NCBI RefSeq assembly: GCF_003610995.1
Contig: NZ_CP032543.1
Location: 6,944,001 to 7,008,000, forward strand
DNA: 64,000 nucleotides
Origin: Streptomyces griseus subsp. griseus
Lineage (GTDB): Bacteria; Actinomycetota; Actinomycetes; Streptomycetales; Streptomycetaceae
Reading direction: 5' to 3'
Below, piece by piece: positions 1 through 8,299 of this stretch. Each line of letters starts with the position of its first letter. Positions within the stretch are counted from its first letter, which is position 1. Both the position numbers and the translations under genes were made by a program. Under the pieces are notes generated by a model that saw only the letters and a list, made by a program, of their open reading frames with translations, ran no database searches and was not told where the DNA came from.

Positions 1-2
1 CC

Positions 3-131
3 GCGGTCGTCGTCTACCGCATCGACCTGGCCAAGAGCCTCGAACCCCTACCGCTGGAGGGACTGGGCGGCACGATCGCCGACGGCGTTCCGTACAGCAT
101 CTGGTCGGAAGCCCTGAGGCCCCTCGGCTGA
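3..131 (+). CDS. C-terminal end of an unrecognised protein (partial)
   Basis: An open frame enters from the left edge and stops at a TGA at 129-131, giving about 42 residues that end in WSEALRPLG. The composition is normal for a high-GC coding region. Only the tail is visible and no domain can be named. Confidence 0.45.
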   Translation, partial: AVVVYRIDLAKSLEPLPLEGLGGTIADGVPYSIWSEALRPLG

Positions 132-180
132 CCACCTGTGCGACCGACACCGTCCACGCCACCGAGAGATTGAGCCGCAG

Positions 181-1467
181 ATGAACAAGCCGTCGGGCCG
201 ACGCCGCAAAGACCCTGTACCCCGCCCCCTCCCCGCCCGCCCCAGAACGCTCGCCGTGGCGGCGCTCCTCGTCGTCGCCTGCACCCTCGGCGGCTACTTC
301 ACCCTGTCCGGCAACGACGACACCACCCCGACCGCGTCCGCGACGAACCGCTCGCCGCGCCAACCGCTGTCCGGGGACTCGGGGGAACCGGCCTGGGACG
401 GCAAGGTCAAAGTGATCGGCGATGGGTCAACCTCCTACACCGGCCCGCAGAAGGGGCGGCTCAAGCCCCGGCCCCTCAAGCCCGGCGAGAAGCCGCCGCA
501 GTTCGTGGTCTTCTCCTGGGACGGCGCCCTCCAGGGCGATGACGGGCTGTTCGCGCACTACCGGGAGATGGCCAACCGGCACGACGCCCATATGACATTC
601 TTCCTCACCGGGATCTACCTGCTGCCCAAGGGCAAGAAGGACCTGTACGACCCCCCGCAGCACTCCCGGGGTAGCGCGGCCATCAGCTTCCCCACCGATG
701 AGCACGTCTACACCACCCTGGAGCAGCTGGGCGGGGCCTGGAAGGACGGCAACGAGATCGGCACCCACTTCAACGGGCACTTCTGCGGCCCGAAGGGCGG
801 CGGCGACTGGAGCGTGGCCGAGTGGAAGAGCGAGATCGACCAGTTCTACGGGTTCGTCGAGAAGTGGAAGACGAACACCGGCAGGACCGACCTCGACCCG
901 CTGCCGTTCGACGTACGCCGCGAGGTCGCCGGCGGCCGCGCCCCCTGCCTCGAAGGCCAGGCCAACCTGCTCCAGGCCGCCAAGAAATACGACTGGCGCT
1001 ACGACGCGAGCTCGGCCGGAGACTTCCAGATATGGCCGAAGAAGAAGAACGGCATATGGGACTTCCCGTTGCAGATGCTCCCGTACGAGGGCGGCAAGTA
1101 CCAGGGCCTGTCCATGGACTTCAACTTCCTCTACAACCAGTCCGACGGCAAGACCGACGGTGACCCGGCCATGCACCCGCAGTGGCAGCAGGAGACCCTG
1201 AACACCTACATGGCCGGGTTCAACCGCGTCTACTACGGCAGCCGCGCACCACTGTTCATCGGCAACCACTTCGAGGAGTGGAACGGCGGCATCTACATGA
1301 AGGCCGTCGATCGCATGATAGAGAACGTGTGTACCAAGAAGGACGTCAAGTGCGTGTCCTTCAAGGAGCTCGCCGACTGGATGGACGTCCAGAAGCCCGC
1401 CACCCTGGAGCGGCTCCGCAGCCTCGACCCCGCCCAGTCCCCGGACTGGTCCACCGTCGTGAAGTGA
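181..1467 (+). CDS. Membrane-anchored polysaccharide deacetylase-like protein
   Basis: A 428-residue protein with a basic N-terminus, one hydrophobic segment (about residues 23-43) and a Thr/Ser-rich linker, so it is probably anchored in or secreted across the membrane. The body resembles NodB-type polysaccharide deacetylases: an early FSWDGA segment at the position of the catalytic Asp motif, and a GNEIGTHFNGHFCG segment that resembles the His-x3-His metal motif. The family removes acetyl groups from cell-wall or other amino sugars; the substrate here is not predictable. The metal motif is atypical (H-F-N-G-H), so activity is not assured. It stands alone, with the secreted amidase-like gene 150 bases downstream. 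Confidence 0.65.
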   Translation: MNKPSGRRRKDPVPRPLPARPRTLAVAALLVVACTLGGYFTLSGNDDTTPTASATNRSPRQPLSGDSGEPAWDGKVKVIGDGSTSYTGPQKGRLKPRPLKPGEKPPQFVVFSWDGALQGDDGLFAHYREMANRHDAHMTFFLTGIYLLPKGKKDLYDPPQHSRGSAAISFPTDEHVYTTLEQLGGAWKDGNEIGTHFNGHFCGPKGGGDWSVAEWKSEIDQFYGFVEKWKTNTGRTDLDPLPFDVRREVAGGRAPCLEGQANLLQAAKKYDWRYDASSAGDFQIWPKKKNGIWDFPLQMLPYEGGKYQGLSMDFNFLYNQSDGKTDGDPAMHPQWQQETLNTYMAGFNRVYYGSRAPLFIGNHFEEWNGGIYMKAVDRMIENVCTKKDVKCVSFKELADWMDVQKPATLERLRSLDPAQSPDWSTVVK

Positions 1468-1618
1468 CCGGCCAACGGCCGTCAACCGCCCCTGCGGTGA
1501 CAGTCCGGAAACCTCCTCGCATCAGTCGTCCCACCTCCTTCACACCAGCTGCACAAGGCGTGCGAAGATGCCGCTTAACTCGGCGGTCCCCATGCCGGGA
1601 AAAGAGGGAAGAACGCCA

Positions 1619-2797
1619 GTGAAGTCAAGAAAACTGAAGCACACGCGACGCCGGGCAACGATATTCACGGCGGCCGCCGCATCGGCCGTCGCGGGGGTCG
1701 CACTGCTGCCCAACTGGAACGCGGGCGCCTCCACGGTGGCCGAGCCCCAGGTCGACGCAGAGACCAAGGCCGCCTTCCAGAGTCTGGCCGACGCGGTCTT
1801 CACCGACCGCACCAACGCGCTGGTCGACCGGCCGCGCCACGGCGGCAAGAAGGCCATCGCCGAGGGCTTTTCCGGCAAGGTGAAGCTCTCCTCCGGCATA
1901 GGCCGGACCGAGAACGCCGCTCGGAAGCAGCTCGACGACCGCAAGAACCGGCTGGCGCGCAACGGTGAGAAGTACAGCGCCGGCAGCACCAAGGTCACCC
2001 TGGACCGCACCCAGGTCAGAGGCCGCACCGCGGTCGTCAAGGTCACCGAGGACACCACCCTGACCTATGCGAAGGTCACCGGGGGCGAGCCGGGCACCAC
2101 CGGTTTCCAGGCTCACCACGAACTGACCTTCACGGCAGACACGCAGGGCGCCTGGAAGGTCACGAAGATCCGCGAGACCGGTGACGGCTACCTCGCGGTC
2201 AACCAGCTCGCCCAGCCGAAGACCACGAGCGTGGCGGTCAAGACCACCACCACCACTCCGGCGGCGCCCCGCGCCGCCATCACGAAGCGCCCGCCGGCCG
2301 TCCCCAAGAACCTCACCGGCGGTGAGTACGACTATCGGGCGATGGCCGCGTACGCGGAGAAGCACTGGACGAACTACAACCCCGCCTACCCCAACTTCAA
2401 CGGGGCCGGTGCCGGCGGCGACTGCACCAACTTCGTCAGCCAGTCCCTCAAGGCGGGCGGCTGGAAGCACGTGCCCGGTTACGTCTACGACTACACGCGC
2501 TGGTTCGGCACCGCCGACATCCAGTCGCACTCCTTCGTCGGCGTGAACGAGTGGTCGTGGTTCGCGCAGAACTCCAAGCGCACCACCAGCCTGGCCAACG
2601 TCTACCAGATGGACGTCGGCGACGTCCTCCAGGTCGACTTCGACAAGGACGGGTCCAAGGATCACACCATGATCGTCACGTCGCGCACCAACGGCGTGCC
2701 GTACCTGACGTACCACTCCACCAACACCTTGCGCCGTTCGGTGACGAGCATCATCTCGTCCTACCCGAACGCCGCGTACTACGCCTACCGCACCTGA
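1619..2797 (+). CDS. Secreted amidase-domain protein
   Basis: I place the start at the GTG at 1619, behind an AGAGGGA ribosome site, rather than the upstream ATG at 1568; this gives 392 residues. The N-terminus has Lys/Arg residues followed by a hydrophobic Ala-rich stretch typical of a signal peptide. A poorly conserved middle region and a Thr-rich linker lead to a C-terminal amidase_6-like domain of about 150 residues. In it GGDCTNFVSQ supplies a likely catalytic Cys and the later DHTMIV a likely His, the pattern of papain-like (NlpC/P60-related) hydrolases. The role is probably extracellular peptide or cell-wall amide cleavage. A strong hairpin follows immediately. Confidence 0.7.
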   Translation: MKSRKLKHTRRRATIFTAAAASAVAGVALLPNWNAGASTVAEPQVDAETKAAFQSLADAVFTDRTNALVDRPRHGGKKAIAEGFSGKVKLSSGIGRTENAARKQLDDRKNRLARNGEKYSAGSTKVTLDRTQVRGRTAVVKVTEDTTLTYAKVTGGEPGTTGFQAHHELTFTADTQGAWKVTKIRETGDGYLAVNQLAQPKTTSVAVKTTTTTPAAPRAAITKRPPAVPKNLTGGEYDYRAMAAYAEKHWTNYNPAYPNFNGAGAGGDCTNFVSQSLKAGGWKHVPGYVYDYTRWFGTADIQSHSFVGVNEWSWFAQNSKRTTSLANVYQMDVGDVLQVDFDKDGSKDHTMIVTSRTNGVPYLTYHSTNTLRRSVTSIISSYPNAAYYAYRT

Positions 2798-2814
2798 CGG
2801 TCGGCGCCCCCGCG

Positions 2815-2854
2815 CCACAGCGCCCCGCGTCCGTCACGACGCGGGGCGCTGTGG
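2815..2854. terminator. Rho-independent-type hairpin after the amidase gene
   Basis: A perfect 17-bp stem (2815-2831 with 2838-2854) around a 6-base loop lies 17 bases past the stop at 2797. No T tract follows, as is usual in Streptomyces. Confidence 0.8.
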
Positions 2855-2876
2855 CCCGTCGAGCAGACACGGAACG

Positions 2877-3068
2877 GCCCAGCCGGCCCGCCGGGCGAAG
2901 CCGGACTTCCTCCGGAAGCTGGGCCGGTCGCGTGAGGTGCGGATGCTCGTCGACGACGAGCTGGTCTGTGATGCGGCCGAAGTGGCCGGATTCCCTGTGG
3001 TGCGGGCCCGCTGGTTCGACCCGTCACAGGCGCTGAAGGACGGACAGGAGCGCGACAAGGGGAGCTGA
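2877..3068 (+). pseudogene. Probable remnant of a HAD-like hydrolase or kinase C-terminus
   Basis: A frame ending in TGA at 3066-3068 reads KPDFLRKLG, then REVRMLVDDE, then AAEVAGFPVVRARWF. This looks like the C-terminal part of a HAD-type phosphatase or polynucleotide-kinase-like protein: a hydrophobic strand ending in acidic residues, then an Ala/Gly-rich helix. The frame runs back into the terminator hairpin with no credible start or ribosome site, so a full gene is missing. It could also be a very small gene starting at the GTG at 2937. Identification is by pattern only. Confidence 0.35.
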
Positions 3069-3284
3069 TCAGGCGTTTTCGTCGAGACGGAAGCCCACCT
3101 TCAGGCCGACTTGGTAGTGCGCGATTCGGCCATCCTCGATATGGCCGCGAACTTGGTTAATCTCGAACCAGTCGAGATTGTGCAACGTTTCCGCGGCTCT
3201 TGCGACGCCGTTCCGGATCGCCGCGTCGATGCCCTCCTCGGAGGTTCCTACGATTTCGGTGACACGATAGGTGTGATTGGACAT
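3069..3284 (-). CDS. Dodecin (flavin-binding storage protein)
   Basis: A 71-residue protein beginning MSNHTYRVTEIVGTSEEG, with the conserved central segment LDWFEINQVRGHI. This is the size and pattern of dodecins, which form hollow 12-mers that bind flavin or flavin-like ligands and buffer free flavin in the cytosol. The Trp in the LDWFE segment is the residue that stacks on flavin in the family. The gene ends next to the remnant at 3068 and is divergent from the sugar-binding lipoprotein gene. Confidence 0.88.
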   Translation of the reverse strand: MSNHTYRVTEIVGTSEEGIDAAIRNGVARAAETLHNLDWFEINQVRGHIEDGRIAHYQVGLKVGFRLDENA

Positions 3285-3372
3285 GGTTTGTCTCCTCTCT
3301 GGTGACCACCGTGCCTCAATCCCGGGTGGAGCGCGAGGGGGCGAGTGGGGCGAATCGGGACGAGCGTGCGCC

Positions 3373-3401
3373 TTGACCTACTCATTGGTCCATACCAAAA
3401 T
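3373..3401 (+). promoter_or_regulatory. Promoter with an embedded DasR-like (dre) operator
   Basis: A -35 element TTGACC (3373-3378) and a -10-like CAAAAT (3396-3401) are separated by 17 bases. Between and overlapping them at 3386-3397 lies TGGTCCATACCA, matching 10 of 12 positions of the DasR operator core TGGTCTAGACCA. DasR is the GlcNAc-responsive GntR repressor of Streptomyces. A repressor at this position would block RNA polymerase. It lies about 85 bases before the lipoprotein start. Confidence 0.6.
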
Positions 3402-3486
3402 TCAGCCAAACGCCCGTGCGAGCGCCGCCCGCAATCCCCCACACCGGGTCCCGATTCCGTCGTGCCGTTTCGCAGAAGGTGACTAC

Positions 3487-4740
3487 GTGAAGAACCGCAT
3501 ACTCGTCGGAGCCGTCGCGCTCGTTTCGTCCGTCACGCTCAGCGGATGTGGCTACTTCTCCGGTTCGGGTGGCGGGGACCGCACGGTGACGGTCTGGCTG
3601 ATGAAGGACAGCGTCTCGGCGGGATTCCTGGAGAAGTTCACCAGCACGTACGAGGAGGAGAATCCCTCCGTCAAGCTGGACTTCCAGATCCAGGAATGGA
3701 GCGGCATCGGCCCCAAGGTCCTGGAGGCGCTGGAGAGCGACGACGCGCCCGATGTGATCGAGGTCGGAAACACGCAGGTCGCGCAGTACGCGGCGAGCGG
3801 CGGCCTCCGCGACCTCACGCTCGAATCGATGCGTGACCTGGGCAGCGAGGACTGGCTGCCCGGTCTCGCCGAGCCGGGGCAGATCAGCGGCGTGCAGTAC
3901 GGCATCCCCTGGTACGCCGCCAACCGCGTGGTGATCTACAACAAGGACATCTTCGAGGCCGCCGGAGTGGACGACCTCCCCAGGACGCGAGCCGAATGGA
4001 TCAAGGACACCGAGAAGCTCAACACCCAGGGGAACCAGGGAATTTACCTGGCCGGCCAGAACTGGTACGTACTGGCCGGATTCATCTGGGACGAGGGCGG
4101 CGAACTCGCCGAAGGCGGCGGCGGTGACTGGCGGGGCACACTGGACACGCCTCAGGCGCTCGCCGGAATGAACTACTACAAGGAACTCCAGGCGCTCGGC
4201 GAGGGGCCGGCGGACTCCGACGAGGAGAAGCCGCCGCAGAACGACGTATTCGCCAAGGGTGACGTCGCCCAGATCATCTCGCTCCCCGGAAGCGCCGCGC
4301 TCATCGAGCAGCAGAACCCCGAACTCAAGGGAAAGCTCGGCTACTTCCCGATTCCCGGCAAAACCGCCAAGGCCCCCGGCTCCGTCTTCACCGGCGGCTC
4401 CGACCTCATCGTGCCGAAGAACGCCGACCAGCCGAGCGCCGGCATCGCCGTCGTCAAGGCGCTGGCGAGCGAGAAGTGGCAGACCGAGCTGGCCCGCGCC
4501 ATGAGCTACGTCCCCAACAAGCCCAAGCTCGCCCACGTCGTCGAGGGCGAGGAGGGCACCGCCGCGATGGCCGAGGGGGCGAGCAAGGGCCGCGCCACGC
4601 CCAACTCCTCGCAGTGGGCCAAGGTCGAGGCGGAGAACCCGATCAAGCCGTACATGACGGCGGTGCTCACGGGCGCCGACCCGGCCGCCGAGGCGAAGAA
4701 GGCGTCGGAGCGCATCACGGCCATGCTCGCCGGCAGCTGA
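3487..4740 (+). CDS. ABC sugar transporter substrate-binding lipoprotein, DasA-like
   Basis: The start is the GTG at 3487 behind GAAGGTG, giving 417 residues. A lipoprotein signal is clear: basic start, hydrophobic stretch, then the lipobox LSGC, so the mature protein is anchored outside the membrane. The rest follows the family-1 extracellular solute-binding pattern (VTVWLMKDS, DAPDVIEVGNTQVAQYAASG, YGIPWYAANRVVIYNKD). DasR-type control suggests chitin- or GlcNAc-derived sugars such as chitobiose, but the sequence alone does not fix the sugar. No permease or ATPase genes follow, so it is either an orphan binding protein or borrows a transporter encoded elsewhere. Confidence 0.82.
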   Translation: MKNRILVGAVALVSSVTLSGCGYFSGSGGGDRTVTVWLMKDSVSAGFLEKFTSTYEEENPSVKLDFQIQEWSGIGPKVLEALESDDAPDVIEVGNTQVAQYAASGGLRDLTLESMRDLGSEDWLPGLAEPGQISGVQYGIPWYAANRVVIYNKDIFEAAGVDDLPRTRAEWIKDTEKLNTQGNQGIYLAGQNWYVLAGFIWDEGGELAEGGGGDWRGTLDTPQALAGMNYYKELQALGEGPADSDEEKPPQNDVFAKGDVAQIISLPGSAALIEQQNPELKGKLGYFPIPGKTAKAPGSVFTGGSDLIVPKNADQPSAGIAVVKALASEKWQTELARAMSYVPNKPKLAHVVEGEEGTAAMAEGASKGRATPNSSQWAKVEAENPIKPYMTAVLTGADPAAEAKKASERITAMLAGS

Positions 4741-4856
4741 CCGGCCCGCCGGTACTCCTGGACGGCCGTACGGAGTCCCTGGGGATTCAGCCGTCGCACA
4801 TCCGCGCGCTCCACAGCGGACACGTCGAATCCAGCCGGTGACGGAAGAAGTAAGGG

Positions 4857-4885
4857 GCCGGGCTTCGCACCCCGCGGAGCCCGGC
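4857..4885. terminator. Weak hairpin before the acyltransferase pair
   Basis: An 8-bp stem, GCCGGGCT with AGCCCGGC, around a 13-base loop, 35 bases before the ATG at 4920. It could end transcription from the lipoprotein gene or lie in the leader of the acyltransferase mRNA. Confidence 0.35.
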
Positions 4886-4919
4886 AGCCGCCCTAGCTGA
4901 TCCGTCCCCGGAGACTGCC

Positions 4920-5716
4920 ATGACCGTGCTGCCCACCGCCCCGCCCGTCCCGGCCCCCGTCGCGCCCCGCTCCCCGGAACCGGCCGCCTACCGGGTCTGC
5001 CTCGCCACCGGCCAGGAGGACGTCCGCGCTGCCCAGCGCCTGCGCCACCAGGTCTTCGCCGGTGAGCTCGGCGCCCGCCTCGAAGGCCCCGAACCCGGTC
5101 TCGACAGCGACGCGTTCGACGCCTACTGCGACCACCTGCTGGTCCGCGAGACCGCCACGGACGAGGTCGTCGCCACCTACCGCCTGCTGCCGCCGGACCG
5201 GGCCCGGATAGCCGGACGGCTCTACGCGGAGGGCGAGTTCGACCTCACCCGCCTCACGCCCATCCGCGACGATCTCGTCGAGGTCGGCCGCTCCTGCGTC
5301 CACCCCGCCCACCGGGACGGCGCCGTCATCGCCCTCGTCTGGGCCGGACTCGCCCGCTACATGCAGCGCTCGGGCCACACCTGGCTGGCCGGCTGCTGCT
5401 CCCTGCCCCTGGCCGACGGCGGCACCCTCGCCGCCCGCAGCTGGAACACCGTACGCACCGCCCACCTGGCCCCGAGGAGCACTGGGTCACCCCGCACCGC
5501 CTCTGGGACTCCTCCGCCCACCCCGACGCGGGCCCCGGCTCCCGGGCCGACCTGCCGCCTCTGCTCCGCGGCTATCTGCGGCTCGGCGCCTGGGTCTGCG
5601 GCGCCCCGGCGTACGACCCCGAGTTCAACGTCGCCGACCTGTACGTCCTGCTCTCGCTGCGCCGCACCGACCCGCGCTACCTGCGCCACTTCCTCTCGCT
5701 CGTCCCGCAGCCATGA
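4920..5716 (+). CDS. Ornithine-lipid-type N-acyltransferase (OlsB-like GNAT), apparent frameshift
   Basis: Residues 1 to about 185 run from MTVLPTAPP through RLRHQVFAGELGARL, TYRLLPPDRA and EVGRSCVHPAHRDG, the hemolysin/OlsB-type GNAT fold that moves a 3-hydroxyacyl group from acyl carrier protein to ornithine. At the CCCC run at 5470-5473 the frame is lost by one base. The other frame continues perfectly as EEHWVTPHRLWD through YDPEFNVADLYVLLSL to a TGA at 5714-5716. Adding one C restores the whole protein. The stop overlaps the next ATG as ATGA, the normal coupling of an intact pair. I judge this a sequencing deletion or very recent mutation rather than an old pseudogene. Confidence 0.75.
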
Positions 5717-6642
5717 GCACCCTCGGTACCGGAGACGTGAGCGCCTGGCTCCCTGTCGCGCCCTGCACCCCGCAGACCTGCGCACGCCACACCGGAGCGG
5801 TCCGGGCCCGGCTGCCCGCCGTCCTGCTGCTCCTGGCCGGCTGCGCGTGGACCCTGCTGGGAGTGGCCTGCGCACTGCCGGTGCGGCTGCTCCCGGGGGC
5901 TGTGCGGACGTGGCTGGTACGGCGCTGGGCGCGGGGCGTACCGCGTGCCTTCGGCGTACGGGTGGCGGTCCGGGTGCACCCGTACGCCTCCGCCCCCGGC
6001 GGCGAACTGGTCGTCGCCAACCACATCTCCTGGCTGGACATCCCGCTCGTGGCCGCCGTGCTGCCGGGCCGGATGCTCGCCAAGAGCGAGGTCGGGCGCT
6101 GGCCGCTGCTGGGACGGCTCGCCGGGGTCGGCTCCACGCTCTTCATCGACCGCGACCGGCTGCGCGCGCTGCCGGGGGCCGTGGCCGCGGTCGCCGAGGC
6201 CCTGCGCTCCGGCTCCCGCGTCGTGGCCTTCCCCGAGGGCAGCACCTGGTGCGGGCGGGGGAGCGGCGGGGTGTTCCGGCCGGCCGTGTTCCAGGCGGCG
6301 ATCGACGCGGAGGTCTCCGTGCGGCCGGTCCGTATCACCTACCGTCCCGCCGGAGCGGTCGCGTTCGTCGGGGACGACCCGCTCGCCGCCTCCCTGTGGC
6401 GGGTGGTGCGGGCGGCCGGACTCACCGCCGAGGTCGAGGTCCTCGCCCCCGTCCCGGCGGGCGAGCACGCCGGAGTCCCCGCGAGCGGTGAGCCCGGCCG
6501 CCGCGCACTGGCCCGCACGGCAGAAGCCGCCGTCGCCGGTACGGACCGGACGACGACGGCTCCCCGGGCGGTGGCGGTGGTGGCTCAGACCGCCGTGGCC
6601 AGCGACAGGGCGAACCGCCCCGCCGTATCCGTCCACCACTGA
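5713..6642 (+). CDS. PlsC/OlsA-like 1-acylglycerol-phosphate or lyso-ornithine-lipid acyltransferase
   Basis: A 309-residue membrane-associated acyltransferase. After a hydrophobic N-terminal segment (about residues 34-60) it has NHISWLD, the H-x4-D catalytic motif of glycerolipid acyltransferases, followed by FPEGSTW, the phosphate-binding motif. It starts inside the stop of the OlsB-like gene, so the two most likely make lyso-ornithine lipid and then ornithine lipid, a phosphorus-free membrane lipid. A general lysophosphatidate acyltransferase is the alternative. Its last 58 bases overlap the convergent egtD. Confidence 0.8.
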   Translation: MSTLGTGDVSAWLPVAPCTPQTCARHTGAVRARLPAVLLLLAGCAWTLLGVACALPVRLLPGAVRTWLVRRWARGVPRAFGVRVAVRVHPYASAPGGELVVANHISWLDIPLVAAVLPGRMLAKSEVGRWPLLGRLAGVGSTLFIDRDRLRALPGAVAAVAEALRSGSRVVAFPEGSTWCGRGSGGVFRPAVFQAAIDAEVSVRPVRITYRPAGAVAFVGDDPLAASLWRVVRAAGLTAEVEVLAPVPAGEHAGVPASGEPGRRALARTAEAAVAGTDRTTTAPRAVAVVAQTAVASDRANRPAVSVHH

Positions 6643-7547
6643 GCCAGCTGGAGCCCGGCCGCCGCCAGCTCCTCGCGCACGTCCTCCTCGCGGAACTTCG
6701 CCGACACCTCCGTCCGCAGCTCCTCACCGGCCTCGAACGGCACCACCAGGTCCAGCTCCCGGATCTTCACGCTCAGCGCACGCCGGGCGCGCAGCCGCAT
6801 CTCGATCCAGCGCTGCTCCGGGTTCCACACGGCGACATGCTCGAAGTCCTCCAGCGGGAAGTCCGCGCCCAGCTCCCGGTTGACGACGTTCAGCACGTTC
6901 TTGTTGAAGGCCGCCGTCACCCCCGACGCGTCGTCGTAGGCGGCGACCAGCGTCTCCTCGTCCTTCACCAGGTCCGTGCCCAGCAGCAGCGCGTCACCGG
7001 GGGAGAGGAGCGAGCGCACCGAGTGCAGGAACCCGGCCCGCTCCTCGGGGAGCAGATTGCCGATCGTGCCGCCGAGGAAGGCGACGAGCCGGGGTCCCGG
7101 TGTGCCGGGCAGCGCCAGCCCGCCGGTGAAGTCCGCGATGAGGGCGTGCACCGAGAGCCCGGGGTGCTCGGTGAGCAGCGCCTCGGCCGCCCCCGTCAGC
7201 GCGCTCTCGCTCACGTCGACCGGTACGTAACTCTCCAGCTCCGACAGGGCGTTCAGCAGATGGCGGGTCTTCTCCGAGGAGCCCGAGCCCAACTCGATCA
7301 CGGTCCGGGCCCCCGAGGCGGCGGCGATCTCCTCGGCACGCTCCTCCAGGATCTCCCGCTCCGCACGGGTCGGGTAGTACTCGGGCAGCCGGGTGATCTC
7401 CTCGAACAGCTCGCTGCCGCGCGCGTCGTAGAACCACTTGGGCGGCAGCGTCTTCGGGTGCCGGGTCAGCCCGCTCAGGACATCGGCGCGCAGCGCCGCG
7501 TCCGTCGCGTCCTCCGGCAGGGTGCGGGTCAGCAGGAAAGGGCTCAC
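6585..7547 (-). CDS. egtD: Histidine N-alpha-methyltransferase EgtD
   Basis: 320 residues from a GTG at 7547 whose bases overlap the egtC stop as GTGA. It uses SAM to trimethylate L-histidine to hercynine, the first step of ergothioneine synthesis. The SAM-binding segment ELGSGSSEKTRHLL, the downstream VPVDVSESAL and FLGGTIGNL segments, and the family length all fit EgtD. It is the last gene of the egtABCD operon and converges on the acyltransferase gene. Confidence 0.93.
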   Translation of the reverse strand: MSPFLLTRTLPEDATDAALRADVLSGLTRHPKTLPPKWFYDARGSELFEEITRLPEYYPTRAEREILEERAEEIAAASGARTVIELGSGSSEKTRHLLNALSELESYVPVDVSESALTGAAEALLTEHPGLSVHALIADFTGGLALPGTPGPRLVAFLGGTIGNLLPEERAGFLHSVRSLLSPGDALLLGTDLVKDEETLVAAYDDASGVTAAFNKNVLNVVNRELGADFPLEDFEHVAVWNPEQRWIEMRLRARRALSVKIRELDLVVPFEAGEELRTEVSAKFREEDVREELAAAGLQLAQWWTDTAGRFALSLATAV

Positions 7548-8299
7548 GCGGCGGGCTCCTTGAGCGGTGTGGGGGTGATCTCCGCGGGGGTCGCGACCAG
7601 CAGGGTGCGGTCGGGGACCTCGCGCCAGCGGGGGTCGTCGTCGTACGGCTCCGAGGCCACGGCCGCCGAGCGGCCCGGGTCGTGGAGGTGCCAGAGGGAG
7701 TCGCCCCAGGCGGTGGCCACGATGGCGGTGCCGTCCGTGACCAGCAGATTGAGGCGGGAGCCGGGGGCGGCCTCGGCGACCTCCCGGACGGTCTCCGCGA
7801 CCGCCGTCGCCAGCTCGTCCCCCGCCGCGACGCGGTGCAGGACCAGCGCCCAGACCAGCGCGGAGTCGTTGCGGGCGGCCAGGGAGAGCAGCTCGCGCGC
7901 GGGCAGGGCGACGGCGGGACCCGCGAGGGAGCCCGGCCAGCCCGGCACCGCGCCGTTGTGGCTGAACAGCAGCCGCCCGGCGGCGTACGGAGCGGCCGCG
8001 GCCTCCCCGTCCGCGCCCGCCTCGGTGGCGTCCCGTACGGCGCCGAGGAGTGCGGTGGTCCGCACCACCCGGGCCAGATCGGTGAAGGTCTCGTCGTGCC
8101 AGACCGGCCCCTGGCGCCGGTAGCGGCCGGGCACCGGATCGCCGTCCGCGTACCAGCCGACGCCGAAGCCGTCCGCGTTGACCGTCCCGTACCGCTGGCG
8201 GCGCGGCGCCCAGGACTGGCGCACCAGGGAGTGCGGCGGCGCGGAGAGCACGGTCCCCAGGGCCACCGGATCGCCCACGTAGGCGATATGACGGCACAT
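7544..8299 (-). CDS. egtC: Gamma-glutamyl hercynylcysteine sulfoxide amidohydrolase EgtC
   Basis: 251 residues starting MCRHIAYVG. Cys2 is exposed as the N-terminal nucleophile of class II glutamine amidotransferase-like hydrolases. EgtC removes the gamma-glutamyl group from the EgtB product. NADGFGVGWY and LLFSHNGAVPG are typical fold segments. It sits between egtB (TGATG junction) and egtD (GTGA junction), so all are translated together. Confidence 0.92.
   Translation of the reverse strand: MCRHIAYVGDPVALGTVLSAPPHSLVRQSWAPRRQRYGTVNADGFGVGWYADGDPVPGRYRRQGPVWHDETFTDLARVVRTTALLGAVRDATEAGADGEAAAAPYAAGRLLFSHNGAVPGWPGSLAGPAVALPARELLSLAARNDSALVWALVLHRVAAGDELATAVAETVREVAEAAPGSRLNLLVTDGTAIVATAWGDSLWHLHDPGRSAAVASEPYDDDPRWREVPDRTLLVATPAEITPTPLKEPAA

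Noticed and set aside
427..1485. Long minus-strand frames antisense to real genes here and across the cluster
   Set aside because: They mirror genes with conserved domains, have no family motifs and reflect high-GC third-position bias.
5470..5473. Programmed ribosomal frameshift in the OlsB-like gene
   Set aside because: There is no slippery heptamer with a downstream structure, and egtB has the same lesion type, so a sequencing error is simpler.
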